A model generated the notes under the pieces. It had not been told where the DNA came from and searched no databases. It saw only the letters and a program-made list of their open reading frames with translations. A stretch of DNA of 64,000 nucleotides from Triatoma infestans (Eukaryota; Arthropoda; Insecta; Hemiptera; Reduviidae), in contig JAAEAF010006661.1 of assembly GCA_011037195.1 (NCBI GenBank), positions 1-64,000 of the forward strand. The letters are read 5' to 3'. The position numbers and the translations under genes are program-made. Every line of letters begins with the position of its first letter. Positions within the stretch are counted from its first letter, which is position 1. Shown here in pieces: positions 22,103-32,517 of the stretch.

Positions 22103-23982
22103 GCCCAGAAAGCGTAGGGGCACCGTACTGCATCCCCAGTGTCGCCACTACGGGTGTTCAAGGGCTGTTCCAGATCGTTGAAGTCGGGGGGCAAAGATTA
22201 GATCTTCTGGTGGATAGTGGTTCGGAGATTTCCATCTTAAGGAAACCGATACCAGGATATCCACTGCATCGGCCTCGGATAAGAGCCGAAGGGGTGACGG
22301 GGACGTCGTTACCAATTAAGGGCGAGCAGGATTTAAAATTCCGAATCCAGTCGGCGCTAGTCCAACATAGGTTTGTGGTCGCGGATGTCGTCTCGCGAGG
22401 GGACGGATTGATGGGCTGGGATCTGATGTGCAAGGTAGGACTGGTAATCGATGCTGCAACTAGAAAATTGGCGATAAAGGGACCACTTCAAACCAGGGGA
22501 AACCAATTTCAAGCCGGGGGGGAAACGAGGGAGAAAGAGAGAAGTTCGGAAGAAACTTGTCAGAGTGGCCCGAGTCTAGTGGATTCGGTAGAGGTAGAGG
22601 CCGTCCGAGTCCAGGCTGTGACGAAAGCTGTAATTCCGGCCTTCTGCGAGGCGATGGTCGAGGGTAAAATCAAGGAGTGTCGGACGGGGGACGTGCTGGT
22701 GGAACCGATCGCACAAATTCAACAAGGTCTTCGAGTAGCCCGAAGCGTAAACCGAGTAGAAGGGCGGAGAATTTGGATGAAGGTAGTAAACCTATCCAGA
22801 GAAGATGTGGTTGTAAGCAAAGGACAGTGCTTAGGGTTAGCAGAGACGCTGCTCCCAGAGGAGAGGCGGCCACAGAAGGAATTTGGAAAATCCGTGGGAA
22901 CTATAAACTCTTCGAGTGGGCAAAATAGGAAACGCTTGGAAGAGGGCTGCAAAGAGCGGTTAGCGCATCTTTCCACCGACGAAATGGAAAGGGTGCTAGA
23001 GGTTTTGCGTCGATATCTGGGAGTGTTTGATCCCCCAGGAAAGGAGGGGTGTCGGCTGGAGGTATTCCACACTATCAGAACCACCGAGGAGGGGCCTGTG
23101 GTCAAGCGGCCTTATCGCGTCCCTTTTCACCACCGTCCGGTGATAGTCGAACACCTTAAAAACATGTTGGAACGTGATATTATCTGTCCATCCGACAGTC
23201 CTTGGGCAGCTCCCGTGGTACTAGTAAAAAAAGAGGGTGGAACAGAGTCGGCTCCCAAGTACAGATTTTGCACTGATTTTCGTGGTCTAAATTAAATCAC
23301 GAAAACCGATGCATACCCACTACCTCTCATAGTCGAGACATTGGAACGGTTGGGACGGAGCAAATATTTCTCGACTTTAGATCTGGCCAGCGGGTATCAC
23401 CAGATACCAATCTGGCCTGAGGATCGAGAGAAGACGGCCTTCACCACCGAGGAAGGGCATTTTGAATATAAGAAAATGCCGTTTGGCCTGGTCAATGCAC
23501 CCGCAACTTTTCAAAGGTTAATGGACCAACTGCTGGCCGAGATAAAAGGGGAGGAATGTTTCGTCTACCTGGACGATATAATCATATACAGTACGTCCAT
23601 CGAGCAACACTGCCAACGGCTTGGACGAGTTTTAGCACGGTTGGAAGAGGCCAACCTAGATAAGTGTGCCTTTGCACAGCGGGAGGTACGATACCTTGGT
23701 CACATTGTGTCGGCCGACGGGGTGAGTCCTGATCCCAGGAAAGTGGAGGCTGTGGCAAATTATCCCACTCCAAAAAACGTCAAAGATGTGAAGGCCTTTT
23801 TGGGGCTGGCGGGATATTACCGGCGATTCATCAAAGGCTTTTCCGACCTGGCCCAACCTTTGACGAAGCTGCTGTGCAAAGAGGAGAGGTTCCAGTGGGA
23901 GGACACTCAGGTGAGGGCTTTCGAGGCTTTAAAGAGAGCACTGTGTTCAATCAAACACGGTACTAATTTACCCCGAATTTAA
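22060..23982 (+). pseudogene. pol: Gypsy-A pol, first part (protease and reverse transcriptase)
   Basis: The pol frame runs from 22060, in the -1 register to gag. The aspartic protease motif is LLVDSGSE at about 22203. A linker with no clear domain follows. The reverse transcriptase spans about 23120-23930, with the RPYRVPFHH entry, FCTDFRGLN, STLDLASGYHQI, FGLVNAPATFQRLMD and the catalytic YLDD at 23566-23577, then FLGLAGYYRRF. One in-frame nonsense codon (TAA at 23293-23295, where a Lys codon would fit) separates the two halves. The frame is lost by an indel at about 23945-23960, just before RNase H. Apart from these two lesions the coding sequence looks well preserved. Confidence 0.88.
22072..22078 (+). 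promoter_or_regulatory. probable -1 ribosomal frameshift site (GGGGGGC)
   Basis: In the gag frame the codons are GCG GGG GGC, so the heptamer G GGG GGC fits the X XXY YYZ rule in phase. The pol frame opens after a TAA at 22057-22059 and gag stops at 22100-22102, so a slip must occur in 43 bases, and this heptamer is within them. A G/C-rich downstream segment could hold a stimulatory fold. Confidence 0.7.
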
Positions 23983-24847
23983 AGACAGATTCATTCTGTC
24001 CACCGATGCGTCGGGAGTAGCGCTGGGGGCAGTGCTTTCCCAAGTGAGGGAAGGCTATGAAAAACCCGTAGCCTATGCAAGCCGCCAACTCAACAGGGCG
24101 GAACGGAATTACTCGGCAACGGAGAGAGAATTACTGGCGGTGGTGTGGGCCACCGCCCAGTTTCGATGTTATTTGCTAGGAAGGCCGTTCACCTTGATCA
24201 CGGACCACTCAGCGCTAAAGTGGATGTTGCGGCTGAAGGAGCCGTCGGCCCGTCTGGCTCGGTGGAGCCTTCGTCTCATGGAATACAACTATGAGGTAGT
24301 CCATAAACCGGGCTCCCAACACAAAAATGCAGACGGCCTTAGCAGAGGAGTAAGCTGGGTGGGACAAGAAACTCCCAGCGACGATGCCTTTCGCCAGGAA
24401 CAAGATGAAGATAACTGGTGCCGTCGTTGCCGGGAAGAGTCCCCGGAAAACGTAAGCGAGGGGGAGAATCAGCTCTTGTATTGGACCGGAGGCGCGACCA
24501 GTAGGAAAGCGTGGAAAGTGATGGTACCCGTTTCTCTCCGGGATCAGGTGATAAGGAACCACCACAGCTCTTCATGGGCGGGCCACCCGGGAATCGAACG
24601 CACCACGGCCCGGGTTCAGCAAGATTTTTACTGGCCAGAACTCCAAAAGGATGTGGCGAGTTTTGTGAAAAATTGTGTCCCTTGTAATACCCGCAAGAGC
24701 CCCAAGGGACTGACTGTTCCTCTCGGCCCACCTACCGAGTGTACATATCCATTCGAATTAGTATCACTCGATATTGCAGGCCCGTTTGATCCAAGTACAG
24801 GCAGAATTGATAAAAACTACGGGAAAGCTGCACCGAGCAAGGGCTGA
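23960..24847 (+). pseudogene. pol: Gypsy-A pol, second part (RNase H and truncated integrase)
   Basis: After a frameshift the RNase H domain reads LSTDASGVALGAVLS (24000), SATERELLAVVW (24115) and LITDHSALKWM (24195), so its acidic residues are present. The integrase H2C2 zinc domain follows: H-H at HHSSSWAGHPG and CVPC near 24680. The catalytic core starts with VSLDIAGPFDP at about 24765, which supplies only the first Asp. The frame then runs into an unrelated short tail and stops at 24847. The second Asp, the Glu and the whole C-terminal domain are missing, consistent with an internal deletion joining near 24790. No working integrase can be made from this copy. Confidence 0.87.
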
Positions 24848-25084
24848 AGGAAAGCCAGCACCCACAAACGGTTACCAAGGATTGGTGAACAGAGGTTCTG
24901 AGTCGAGGACAGTATTAGAGGTAAATCTAACCAATCAATTGGCGAAAGACACCATAGTCCAAATAGCAACTCAAACTAGCTTCCAGTACACCAGCAAGAT
25001 CGATGCAGACTTAAGGGACCAGCGAGGAGGAAATTGGAGCAGAGAACCATGAAGTAAAGTGAAGGAAAATTCTTCACTTTTTTT
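24848..25084 (+). other. Gypsy-A 3' remnant between integrase deletion and PPT
   Basis: A plus frame (24774-25052, other register) encodes about 90 hydrophilic residues with QVQAELIKTTGKLHRARAEG near its start. I do not recognise it. It may be the 3' end of the parental pol or of a third frame left after the deletion. Confidence 0.4.
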
Positions 25085-25097
25085 AAAAGGGGGATAG
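25085..25097 (+). promoter_or_regulatory. Gypsy-A polypurine tract
   Basis: AAAAGGGGGATAG lies directly before the 3' LTR start TGTAATAAGG, the expected place for plus-strand priming. Confidence 0.8.
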
Positions 25098-25677
25098 TGT
25101 AATAAGGTAGTGTAGAGACAAAGTGGGGATAGAGCTCACTCAGGTGGGCCGGTCGTGGGAGGGGAGAGAGATAGTCAGTAAAAGCTTGGCTGCCACTGAG
25201 AGCGGTATAGTTGCTGTCTGTATGGTGGTTATTACTATTTGGAGAAAACTAGTGGCACGTTGTTGTTGAGCTGAAATACCGAGGTGCGGTATTTGTTGGG
25301 AATTGGTACACTAACTCTCTCTCCTTCCCCGGCCAGCAGGCTATCGATATTATTGTACAAAATAATATTACAATTGTTTATCTGTAATTTCTAAATAATA
25401 GTAATTAAGTAAATTAGATTTGTAAGCGAGTGTATGTTCGTGTAGATGTGGTATGCTTGCGTTGAATGAGTGAGGTTGAATAATTTAGTCTGTAGGAAAT
25501 AATTTATGTTTATTGTTTATGTTGTCTCTGGAAAGAAAAATAACTCTCTGATTTAGTTATGGTTGTAGATAAGTAATAGAAAAGTTTTAGTTCTGTTAAT
25601 ACACTGGTACAGTGAAGTGAGTGTTTTATTCCTTACCTCTCTGTCTGAATCCCATCCTAACAGGCCAACTGATTACA
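25098..25677 (+). repeat. Gypsy-A 3' LTR
   Basis: Same ends as the 5' LTR. It differs by an extra TTG triplet (TTGTTGTTGAG) and about four substitutions. TATC of the target duplication follows. Confidence 0.95.
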
Positions 25678-25689
25678 TATCTATGGGAG

Positions 25690-26310
25690 AATCTAAATTT
25701 AATATAAAAATACATTTTTAATAAATTTAATAAAATTACATTTTTGAGAGAATATCCTCCCACCCACCAATTTTTTTTAAATAAATTTCACAGAAAAAGG
25801 TTCAAGCAAAAGTGATAGATCTCTTATATTTATAGTTAGTATGCCAAATTTATTGAAATCTGTCGGTGATGTTATTGAGAAATCCGCAAAAACTGAAATA
25901 AACTGTTCAGTGAAAACGCATTTTTGGTCAACAGATTTTCTTTAAACTCGAAATTTTGGCCCCCTCATTTCACTTAATTAAAAATACCAAGATGATAGGA
26001 TTGGGTAGCAAACTGAAATAGCACTTTAGTGGAAAAATTAACTCCCCACCCCTAACTCGAAAAACCCCCTTAAGTGAATTTTGTCGGGGTAATATTTCAA
26101 ATAAAAGTTCTACTCTATACATGAGTCTACACATTCCATGTATAAAGAAAATGTTAAGAGTCGTTTTCGAGAAAATCTCAAAAACCGAAAAATCCATTTA
26201 GTCAAGTATTACTTCCGGTTGAGTGATTTTGTTCAAAACTTTATAGTCGGTCCCATGCTAGCGCCTCATCTAAATATCAAGTTGGCGATTTTCTATTTTT
26301 GAGTTATGCT
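25690..26310 (-). repeat. GT-containing dispersed repeat copies
   Basis: Minus-orientation modules: TTCACAGAAAAAGGTTCAAGC, GTTATTGAGAAATCCGC, GTGAAAACGCATTTTTGG, then a second round with AATTTTGTCGGGGTAATATTTCAAATAAAAG, TTTTCGAGAAAATCTC and ACTTCCGGTTGAGTGATTTTG. It ends near TTTTTGAGTTATGCTG. The 75-codon minus frame over it is not a gene. Confidence 0.65.
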
Positions 26311-26339
26311 GACTACAAGCACGTTAATACGTTCCTTTA

Positions 26340-26520
26340 CATGAAGCGTTAAGGTAAGTTTACGGTCGAGAGTGACACCTAGATAGCGAACGGAGCTAGA
26401 CCAAGGCACTGCCTGCCCTTGGAAGTGTATTTCTTTCCAAAGCACGGGTCTACGCTTGGAAAATAAGATAACTTCGGTTTTGCTATAAGATAGCTGGGGT
26501 ACCTGGGGCAGAGCCCCCCT
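26340..26520 (-). pseudogene. LINE reverse transcriptase thumb fragment
   Basis: The minus strand reads KTEVILFSKRRP and, about 25 residues later, SSSVRYLGVTLDRKLT. K-T-E/Q-x-I-x-F-S-K-R followed by V-x-Y-L-G-V-x-L-D is the conserved segment just after the RT palm in Jockey/R1-like LINEs. The piece is about 60 residues and has no attached palm or C-terminal region. Confidence 0.65.
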
Positions 26521-26548
26521 TCAAGTCTCTGTGTATATATTTTATATA

Positions 26549-26600
26549 TAGAGAGAGAGAGAGAGAGAGATGTATGAGAGAGAGAGAAAAAAAAAAGATG
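26549..26600. repeat. GA microsatellite
   Basis: GAGAGAGAGAGAGAGAGA followed by ATGTATGAGAGAGAGAG and an A run. The minus-strand Leu/Ser-rich frames here are artefacts of it. Confidence 0.9.
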
Positions 26601-26826
26601 TGAGAGCATGAGGGAGAATTTATGTGGGTGAGGTATAAGGGTCTAAAGAAAACTACTATTGACAAGTTACCTACCACAATAGCTGAGTGGTGGAAGTGAT
26701 GGACTTGGATGAGGAAGGTTGTGAGATCGCTTTTGCTGACCTCAGCAAAAAAAAAATTAATTTTTAACATTTCTTCGCCTATAGGAAAGGAGGAGGGGAA
26801 GGGTGGGGAAAAGTTGGGAATAGGTT

Positions 26827-26856
26827 GGGGGGGGTTAAGGGGTGGTGGGTGAGGGG
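26827..26856 (+). other. G-quadruplex-capable G tracts
   Basis: Four G runs of at least three (8, 4, 3 and 4 G) separated by loops of 4, 4 and 3 bases lie within 30 bases. The surrounding 26770-26895 is strongly G-rich on the plus strand. Formation is only potential. Confidence 0.5.
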
Positions 26857-26981
26857 TAAGTGACTATGGCTGGGGAGGGCGAGGGGGACGGCCGCCATGT
26901 TGTGCAGAAAACTGTTTTAGAATCGGTCAATTCTATTTCTTACCTGTATGAAGGAGCGCCAGTCAGAAAAAGCTAGGTATC

Positions 26982-27368
26982 CTAAGCGGTCACGTGACTG
27001 AGCCAGCTCTCTTCTTTGTACCCTACTAAGCACATTGTACATGGCAAGGAAAGAAGAAAACTACGTAATAAACTAAACGTTGTGTTCTTGTTTTTCTGCC
27101 AAGGACTCACAATGTTTAAACCAAAATACTTTTTCTTAACAAAATCCAACGCTATGGTTCGGGAAAATCGATGATGAGGGAGTTTATTGACTTTAGTAAT
27201 ATACCTGAAATGCGAATTCAAAGTAAATACATGAAGAAGGGAGGAGGAAGTTTCTAGAAAGAGCATATAGTTAGGAGTGTATGCAGGTAGTCCAAATAAT
27301 TTTTGCATAAAAAAACAATGAAACCTAACAAATCTTACAGCTGAAATCCTCAAATTTGGGTAGCACAT
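26982..27368 (-). pseudogene. LINE ORF2 C-terminal fragment
   Basis: A 128-codon minus frame holds KLFGLPAYTPNYMLFLETS followed by a hydrophobic segment, YITKVNKLPHHRF and a basic tail. The pattern L-x-G-L-P-x-x-T-P-x-Y-x-x-x-L-E-T followed by K-x-x-x-L-P is the conserved region after RT in several insect LINEs. The CR1-like LINE at 53.6 kb has the same order, with LLHLPRSTPDAYVRLETG and LMPSDRLPKI. No RT is attached. It is a truncated relic, and its clade is uncertain. Confidence 0.6.
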
Positions 27369-27394
27369 TACAGAACGGCAAACTGCTTTAAAAA

Positions 27395-27700
27395 ATATTA
27401 TATTTAGATGAAGGAGGGGCTAATTTATATTTGTGTTTGAGATACGAATTTTAAAGAAAATGGTTAGTGCTGTTTTCACATTCAGTAAAGTCGCACTTCC
27501 GGTTGAAAGATTTTGACCAAAAACTTAGTGCCAGTTGTGGTGAAAGTTGAGCTGCCGGCAATTTTTCGTTTTTGGGATATTCTGTTCACACAAAGATCAT
27601 TCGCTAAATACATTTTTTTTCTTTTCATTCCGATGAAAATTCAATTTCTAAAATTTAACACCATCCAAAATATACTTCCTCTTACTAAGAGAAAATAATA
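27395..27700 (-). repeat. GT-containing dispersed repeat copy
   Basis: Minus-orientation copy with AAAGAAAATGGTTAG, GTAAAGTCGCACTTCCGGTTG, GCAATTTTTCGTTTTTGGGATATTCTG, ATCATTCGCTAAATAC and ATACTTCCTCTTACTAAGAGAAA. The GT array is reduced to CACACAAAG. Confidence 0.7.
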
Positions 27701-28301
27701 ATCAGTAATGTTGCCTCCGATCCTTCCAAGCGGGCTACAATTTCTCTTATTTGTGAATGCGACTATATGCAGATTTTTGGATTGCAGTTTAACGCTAATA
27801 AATTGCATTTTTGAGGTGCCTACATGAATTTAGGAAAAATAAAATTTAGAAAATGTTTGTTATTGTGTGTGTCTTTGAGTGTGTATTCTCCTTTTTAAAA
27901 ATAAAACCCCTTTGCACAGAATTGCCAAATCACACACAACCCAACCACTAAAAACATTTTTTGCATTATTCAAAAGTTCTCAAACCTTTCCTCAAAATGC
28001 TAAAATATGTTTTCAATTAAATACAACTCTTGGTCGGATGGCCATTAATAATCGGTGGCAATGACCAATAATCGGTTTAACCTCAGGCATCGCTTCCATA
28101 TGGCACAACCTAATAAACTCACAATGATTATGATTAGAGAAAAAATATTATCGTCAGAGAATTTATCTATTGTCAGGAGATTTTATTGGCGTCCTTAGCG
28201 TTGTCTCTGGCTAGCGCGCTGAATTTCGTGCGAGAATTCAGGGTTCCCCCCCCCCCGATTCCCGTGAGGGCGGAAGACGGTGTTCACCCAGATCTGATAA
28301 A
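27701..28301. other. no gene recognised
   Basis: AT-rich to 28170, then a G/C-richer 130 bases with a run of 11 C at 28246-28257 just before the small frame at 28302. No motif supports a gene. Confidence 0.5.
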
Positions 28302-28443
28302 AATGGGAAGCTACAATTACTGCGTCCTAGGTTGCGAAGGCCGGAACTCTAACCGGCGTGGGAAGCGGCGTGCTTACGCACGCCCCTCCTATTCAAATGC
28401 ATCTGGCGTGTGGGTTGACATTTTTTTTTTTTTATTGGCATAA
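28302..28443 (+). CDS. short ATG frame with N-terminal CxxxC, possible first exon
   Basis: AAAATGG gives a good start context at 28302. The frame opens MGSYNYCVLGCEGRNSNRRG and continues to a basic segment before running into a T-tract. An early C-x3-C followed by basic residues is reminiscent of the start of a THAP zinc finger, but the later Cys and His are not in this frame. A splice donor could lie near the GGCGTGTGGG at 28403, but none is convincing. G/C content is higher than in the surroundings. It could equally be a chance frame. Confidence 0.2.
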
Positions 28444-28900
28444 GATACCTGTTCATCTTCAAGCATTAATGTAATTCAAGTAACTAATTTTTTTATTCAA
28501 ATAGGGAATGCTTTTTATACAGATAACATTGTGATATTCAAGATCAAATAATCCTCGGAAAAATCATTTCTCAGACTGTTCCTATAGACTTAATATCATG
28601 ATTTTGGAGCTACTGATATTGTTTGACAAACCCAGGTTGTCTGTTTTTAATGCGTCAAATTTCTGCTGTAAAAATTTTATAGACTGATTTATCTGACCGA
28701 GTTGCTCAAATAGTTTTCAAATTTGTCAGAGTCGCCCATAACTATTCATTATTCAGTTTACGGCAAGTAGGGAAAAGCGAAAATATTACTTATGTATATG
28801 AATACGAAACACTTCTTGTACCTTGTGTAATCAGAAGTAGCTATAGAATGTCAGAAATTTGAACTCTCTTACTGTTAAACAGAGGTAGAGTGACTGGACT
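28444..28900. other. no gene recognised
   Basis: AT-rich sequence with no supported feature. Confidence 0.5.
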
Positions 28901-28990
28901 CAATAAGTAGGTCAACAACATACACATACACAATAAGTTGGTCAACAACATACACATACACAATAAGTAGGTCAGCAAAGTACACATACA
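28901..28990. repeat. 30-bp tandem repeat, 3 copies
   Basis: The unit CAATAAGTAGGTCAACAACATACACATACA occurs three times in a row with one change in the second copy and three in the third. Confidence 0.92.
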
Positions 28991-29811
28991 CACTACTTTG
29001 TATCACCAAACGTCTAGTTTTATTAAAAACTTAATAATTTGTTTTATTTAGTTATTTAAAAACTGTCCGACAAAATTTAACCAAAATTCCCTAAACAAAG
29101 AATTTTCAATATATACATGATAAGATTCTGCAGATATATATGAGTAGAGTTGGTTGGAGTTAAATGAAGTGAGTGGCCAGTGTCTACTGCGCTGTCACAT
29201 TTGCAGCTTTGTTTAAATTATTCCTTCGAATCTAGCACAGGTTGCCGTTATGTTAGTTCTTAGCAATTAACATATATGTGGCTATATTTACATTTAGTAA
29301 AAGTCATAACATGGTTATCTCTTATTGTTATCTGATAACGTTTCACTATCAATTGAGTTTCACTATCTGTTTCATTATCTTCTAGCCTTTTTGTTGTAAT
29401 ATGCTTTGAATGGTAAGAGGATTCTCATCCATAGTCAAAGTATTTTTCTCAAGTTTTTAAAAGAGGATTGAAGTCAACTCTCCGGTCAGGAACCGAAACT
29501 ACCGAAGCCTGTCAGGATAAAATTCCCGATGTTATCCAGCATCCAGCAATATATACGTAAATATTTATCAAAATTTTTAGTTTTGAGAAAATTTGTTGAC
29601 TTTAAGTTGAGTAATATGGTAATAGTATTTTACCATCAGATTTGTATTGCTTATGGTACTGCTGTATATTGCAATCGTGTCAAATATTCGCAATTTAGTT
29701 TTCTCTACAATATATGATTCGAGGTCCTTAAAACAGGAAAAAAAGGTTTTTAGCAAATAGTCTTACTTGTATGTTTGTGTGTGTGTGCGCGATTAAAATT
29801 TCTCAATAATA
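28991..29811. other. no gene; GT-containing dispersed repeat end at 29665-29790
   Basis: AT-rich sequence to 29660. From 29665 the dispersed family appears in plus orientation: GCAATCGTGTCAAATATTCGC, GAGGTCCTTAAAACAGG, GTTTTTAGCAAATAG and a GT array at 29774-29788. The left arm of the large inverted repeat begins 22 bases later, so this copy lies just outside its outer breakpoint. Confidence 0.55.
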
Positions 29812-31421
29812 TTTTATCAATAATATTTACTGAAGAAGAGTATTTTGAATTTATAAATGTCAATAAGCCACCACTAGCTCTTCCTATTGAATGGACCTTG
29901 ACCGCTTCACTTGAATATATAGAATAATGTTTTAAAAATTTAGGTGCTTTGAATTTATTTTTATATTCCCATGTCTCACACAGACAAATAATATCGTTTT
30001 GCAACAAAATATTAACTTCTTCACGATTTAAATTAGATAACGAATTAATACCATTTACATTCCAAAAAACTAGTTTAAAATTATGAAACAAAAAATTTTT
30101 ATCTTTTGATTCTTCCTTTTTAAACTTAAAATCAGACACTTTATATTAACATTAAAATCAAATTTATTATTTAAATTATTTGCATTTTTACCAGCAACTT
30201 CTTCCAATTTCTTACAACTCCTCAGATTTTCCCTTTTGGCGATTTTCTGGGGCAGGGTTTTAAAAAAGGCTCCATGGGGCCATGCGGTCTCACTTTTCTT
30301 TTTTTAGATGCACTTTTAACTGATAATTGTGATGTTGTTGAAAAGTCAGAATCGGGATACCCATATTCTACATCATCTTCAGATAACACCACATTAGTCT
30401 CTTGGTTCTTTTCCTTTTCGAATAATTTATCGAAATCTGTTAAATTTCTGATTAGTTTAATTGGACTATCTTCAGTGATACGAATTTTAACATTATTATT
30501 GAACCATATGTATTTAATCATCTCTCGCTTTTGATACTTTTTTGCTTCCTTAAATAGCGTAGTATTAAATGGAGACATAAGTTCATTTATGTAAAGTTGA
30601 TGACCACCGTTTCACAAGTAAATAAATCTGATTTTAAATTGATTTTCTTGATTTTTTTCTGTTTTAGTATGCCTTTTTTTATAAAGATTTGACGTGAGCT
30701 TTACTACCACAGGTGGGGGAAAGGCTATTTTCGTGTTTTCTTTGGCAAGATACGATAACAATCAGAGATATATTCTTCTTTAAATGTTAGATCCATTGCC
30801 GCAAATATTTTATTAATATGATGTAGTATGTATTCGTCAGGAGAGTATGGGACGCTATAAATAATAATACCATTATATCTAGTATATTGGCAGGTTTCTT
30901 GAAATGACAGAGAGAGTTGATGGCAGTCGTTTTTTAGTTGCATAGTGATACGTTTCATACTATCATTGCTCAACTTACATGAATCCAACTTTATATTAAC
31001 ATTAGCAATATCAGTTTTAATTGAACGTAATTCAGTATGCAATGACTCCATTTCATTCATTAACAGACTGACAAGATCGTTACCCCCACCACCACCACTA
31101 CTTAACTCCCCACTCTCAATGTTTTACCTTTATCTATAGACATACCTTATCTGTGTTAGATTTTAAATAAAGTAGGTTTTCTTCTTAGTTTTTCTTTTTT
31201 ATTTCTTCAACTATTTAATATTATTAAAATTCACTTTCACAATAATAAAATACTAATGTTTAACTATTTACTAGTACTAGAATCACCACATAAAACTCAC
31301 TTTATCATAGGTAAAAAACATAGAAGTTTGCAGAGCTAGCAAAATACATGTGTACTCTACCACGTCTTGGACTCAACTCCAAGATATTTATCTTAAAAGC
31401 AATAAAGAATTGATTGATTGA
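29812..31421 (-). pseudogene. CR1-like LINE, left-arm copy (5' part only)
   Basis: An inverted copy of 49671-51279. It carries the LINE 5' end, the broken ORF1 (31060-30725 and 30578-30222) and the first about 100 residues of the endonuclease (30139 downward, with WNVNGINS and CLCETWE). The endonuclease is cut at 29812, the outer edge of the palindrome. The RT and 3' end are absent here. Open frames match the right-arm copy at the amino-acid level. Confidence 0.9.
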
Positions 31422-31436
31422 TATATGCAGGATACA

Positions 31437-32045
31437 CGTATCTTAAAATTCGAAACCATTGGAAACGATGTCTATTGATTTTATGGGTCCTCTTCCAACA
31501 GCCCCAGGAACCTAAAACATTTAATCGTCATTGTGGATAATTTTTCAGAATTCACAAGATGGTTTGCAGTTACTACGGCTACTACTCTGAATGCTCTCAA
31601 AGCTATAGAGACATTTTGTTATGACCATGGTTATCCTCAGAGAGTAGTTAGTGATAATGGTACACAGTTTACCACTAATAAATGGTAAGTGTAGTCCTTT
31701 GTTTGATAGTATCATTTCAAAATATTTGGAGCCTAATACAGATTTAAGTGATAAAGAAACTTATAATGCTCGGATCCAAGCAAAAGAAGAAATTAAACAA
31801 CAGAGTGAAAGACGCAAGAAAGTCGTTAATAACTCGCATAAATGTTCTGAACTCGACAACGGAGATTTCATTCTAATCCGTTCATTAAGAATAGCAAAAC
31901 ATGAAAAAGAAATATCAAAACTGTTGCCATTATGGGAAGGGCCGTATGCAATCTTTGACAAACAGTCCATCCTTCTATACTGTCGGGGATCCAGCTACTA
32001 AAAATACCCGTGGAACCTTTCATATTTCGTCATTAAAAGGTATTA
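31437..32045 (+). pseudogene. pol: Gypsy-C integrase fragment, left-arm copy with internal deletion
   Basis: An inverted copy of the Gypsy-C integrase in the right arm. It starts at the LINE insertion point and reads through the core (NFSEFTRWFAV, VVSDNGTQFTTNKW). A 232-base deletion then joins directly to the C-terminal region (KCSPLFDSIISKYLEPNTDL). The lost part includes the HPQSN...E motif with the catalytic Glu. The deletion junction has a 2-base CC microhomology. The 116-codon frame at 31651-32001 is the fused product and is not a normal protein. Confidence 0.88.
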
Positions 32046-32513
32046 TAAAGTGAAATTTCATGGTTATTTATATTGTAAATTTTATTCATTTCTGTTGTGC
32101 TGTTCAGTTTGAATGTATTGTATTAATTGTATTGGTTAATTAAATAAAAAAATAAAGTTAATTTTGTTTATATAAAGATCAAACGTGGTAGTAATGGAAT
32201 GTATTTGACTTAAAATTTTCTTTTATCGCTTTAGTTCTTTGATGTGGGTTTTACTATTCTCAAAATTGCTATGTTTGCATCTTTTCTTTAATTGGTTTAG
32301 TTGTTTATCAAATGGTTATAATATCTAAAATGTTAAAGTTAATCTTTCTCAAATCTTTGTACTGTATAACCGGAACTGAATAATTATAATCAACAAGAGG
32401 TGGATTTCCTTTATGACTGACAATGAAGCTGAAACTCGAAGAATCTTCATGGTCTCGTCCACAATTACCCATTCAGATTCTTCTTTTTGAAGGATGGGCG
32501 ATATTGCAGCATG
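32046..32513 (+). repeat. Gypsy-C 3' region and partial 3' LTR, left-arm copy
   Basis: An inverted copy of 48347-48820. It lies between the integrase stop and the Gypsy-B LTR and should contain the end of Gypsy-C's internal region and the start of its 3' LTR. I could not fix the LTR start. CAAGAGGTGGA at 32394 is a possible polypurine tract. Confidence 0.5.
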
Positions 32514-32517
32514 AAAC

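Larger units (their letters stand above)
20032..25677 (+). mobile_element. Gypsy-A: full-length but defective Ty3/Gypsy LTR retrotransposon
   Basis: A 5.65-kb element with two LTRs (577 and 580 bp), a primer-binding site, gag, pol and a polypurine tract, flanked by TATC. The LTRs differ by about four substitutions and one 3-bp indel, so the insertion is young. The gene order is gag, protease, RT, RNase H, integrase. The 5' leader (20622-21142) has no frame of interest. Pol carries one nonsense codon, one frameshift and a large integrase deletion. Since the LTRs are young but the integrase is truncated, the deleted form may have been mobilised in trans by a relative. The insertion target was a diverged GT-containing dispersed repeat. 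Confidence 0.95.

Noticed and set aside
21813..22433. Minus frames of 91 to 111 codons opposite Gypsy-A gag-pol
   Set aside because: They are antisense shadows of a well-supported coding region with zinc knuckles and a protease motif.
24215..24731. Minus frames of 116 and 130 codons
   Set aside because: They are shadows of the Gypsy-A RNase H and integrase coding region.
25098..25677. A solo LTR separate from Gypsy-A
   Set aside because: It is preceded by a polypurine tract, matches the 5' LTR and shares the TATC duplication, so it belongs to the full element.
26379..26770. Minus frames rich in LSLSL
   Set aside because: They are produced by the GA microsatellite. Only the short RT thumb piece at 26340-26520 has real similarity.
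28901..28990. A CRISPR array
   Set aside because: The three 30-bp units are directly adjacent with no spacers, and the genome is eukaryotic.
31651..32001. A 116-codon intact gene in the left arm
   Set aside because: It is a fusion created by the 232-base deletion in a copied integrase fragment.
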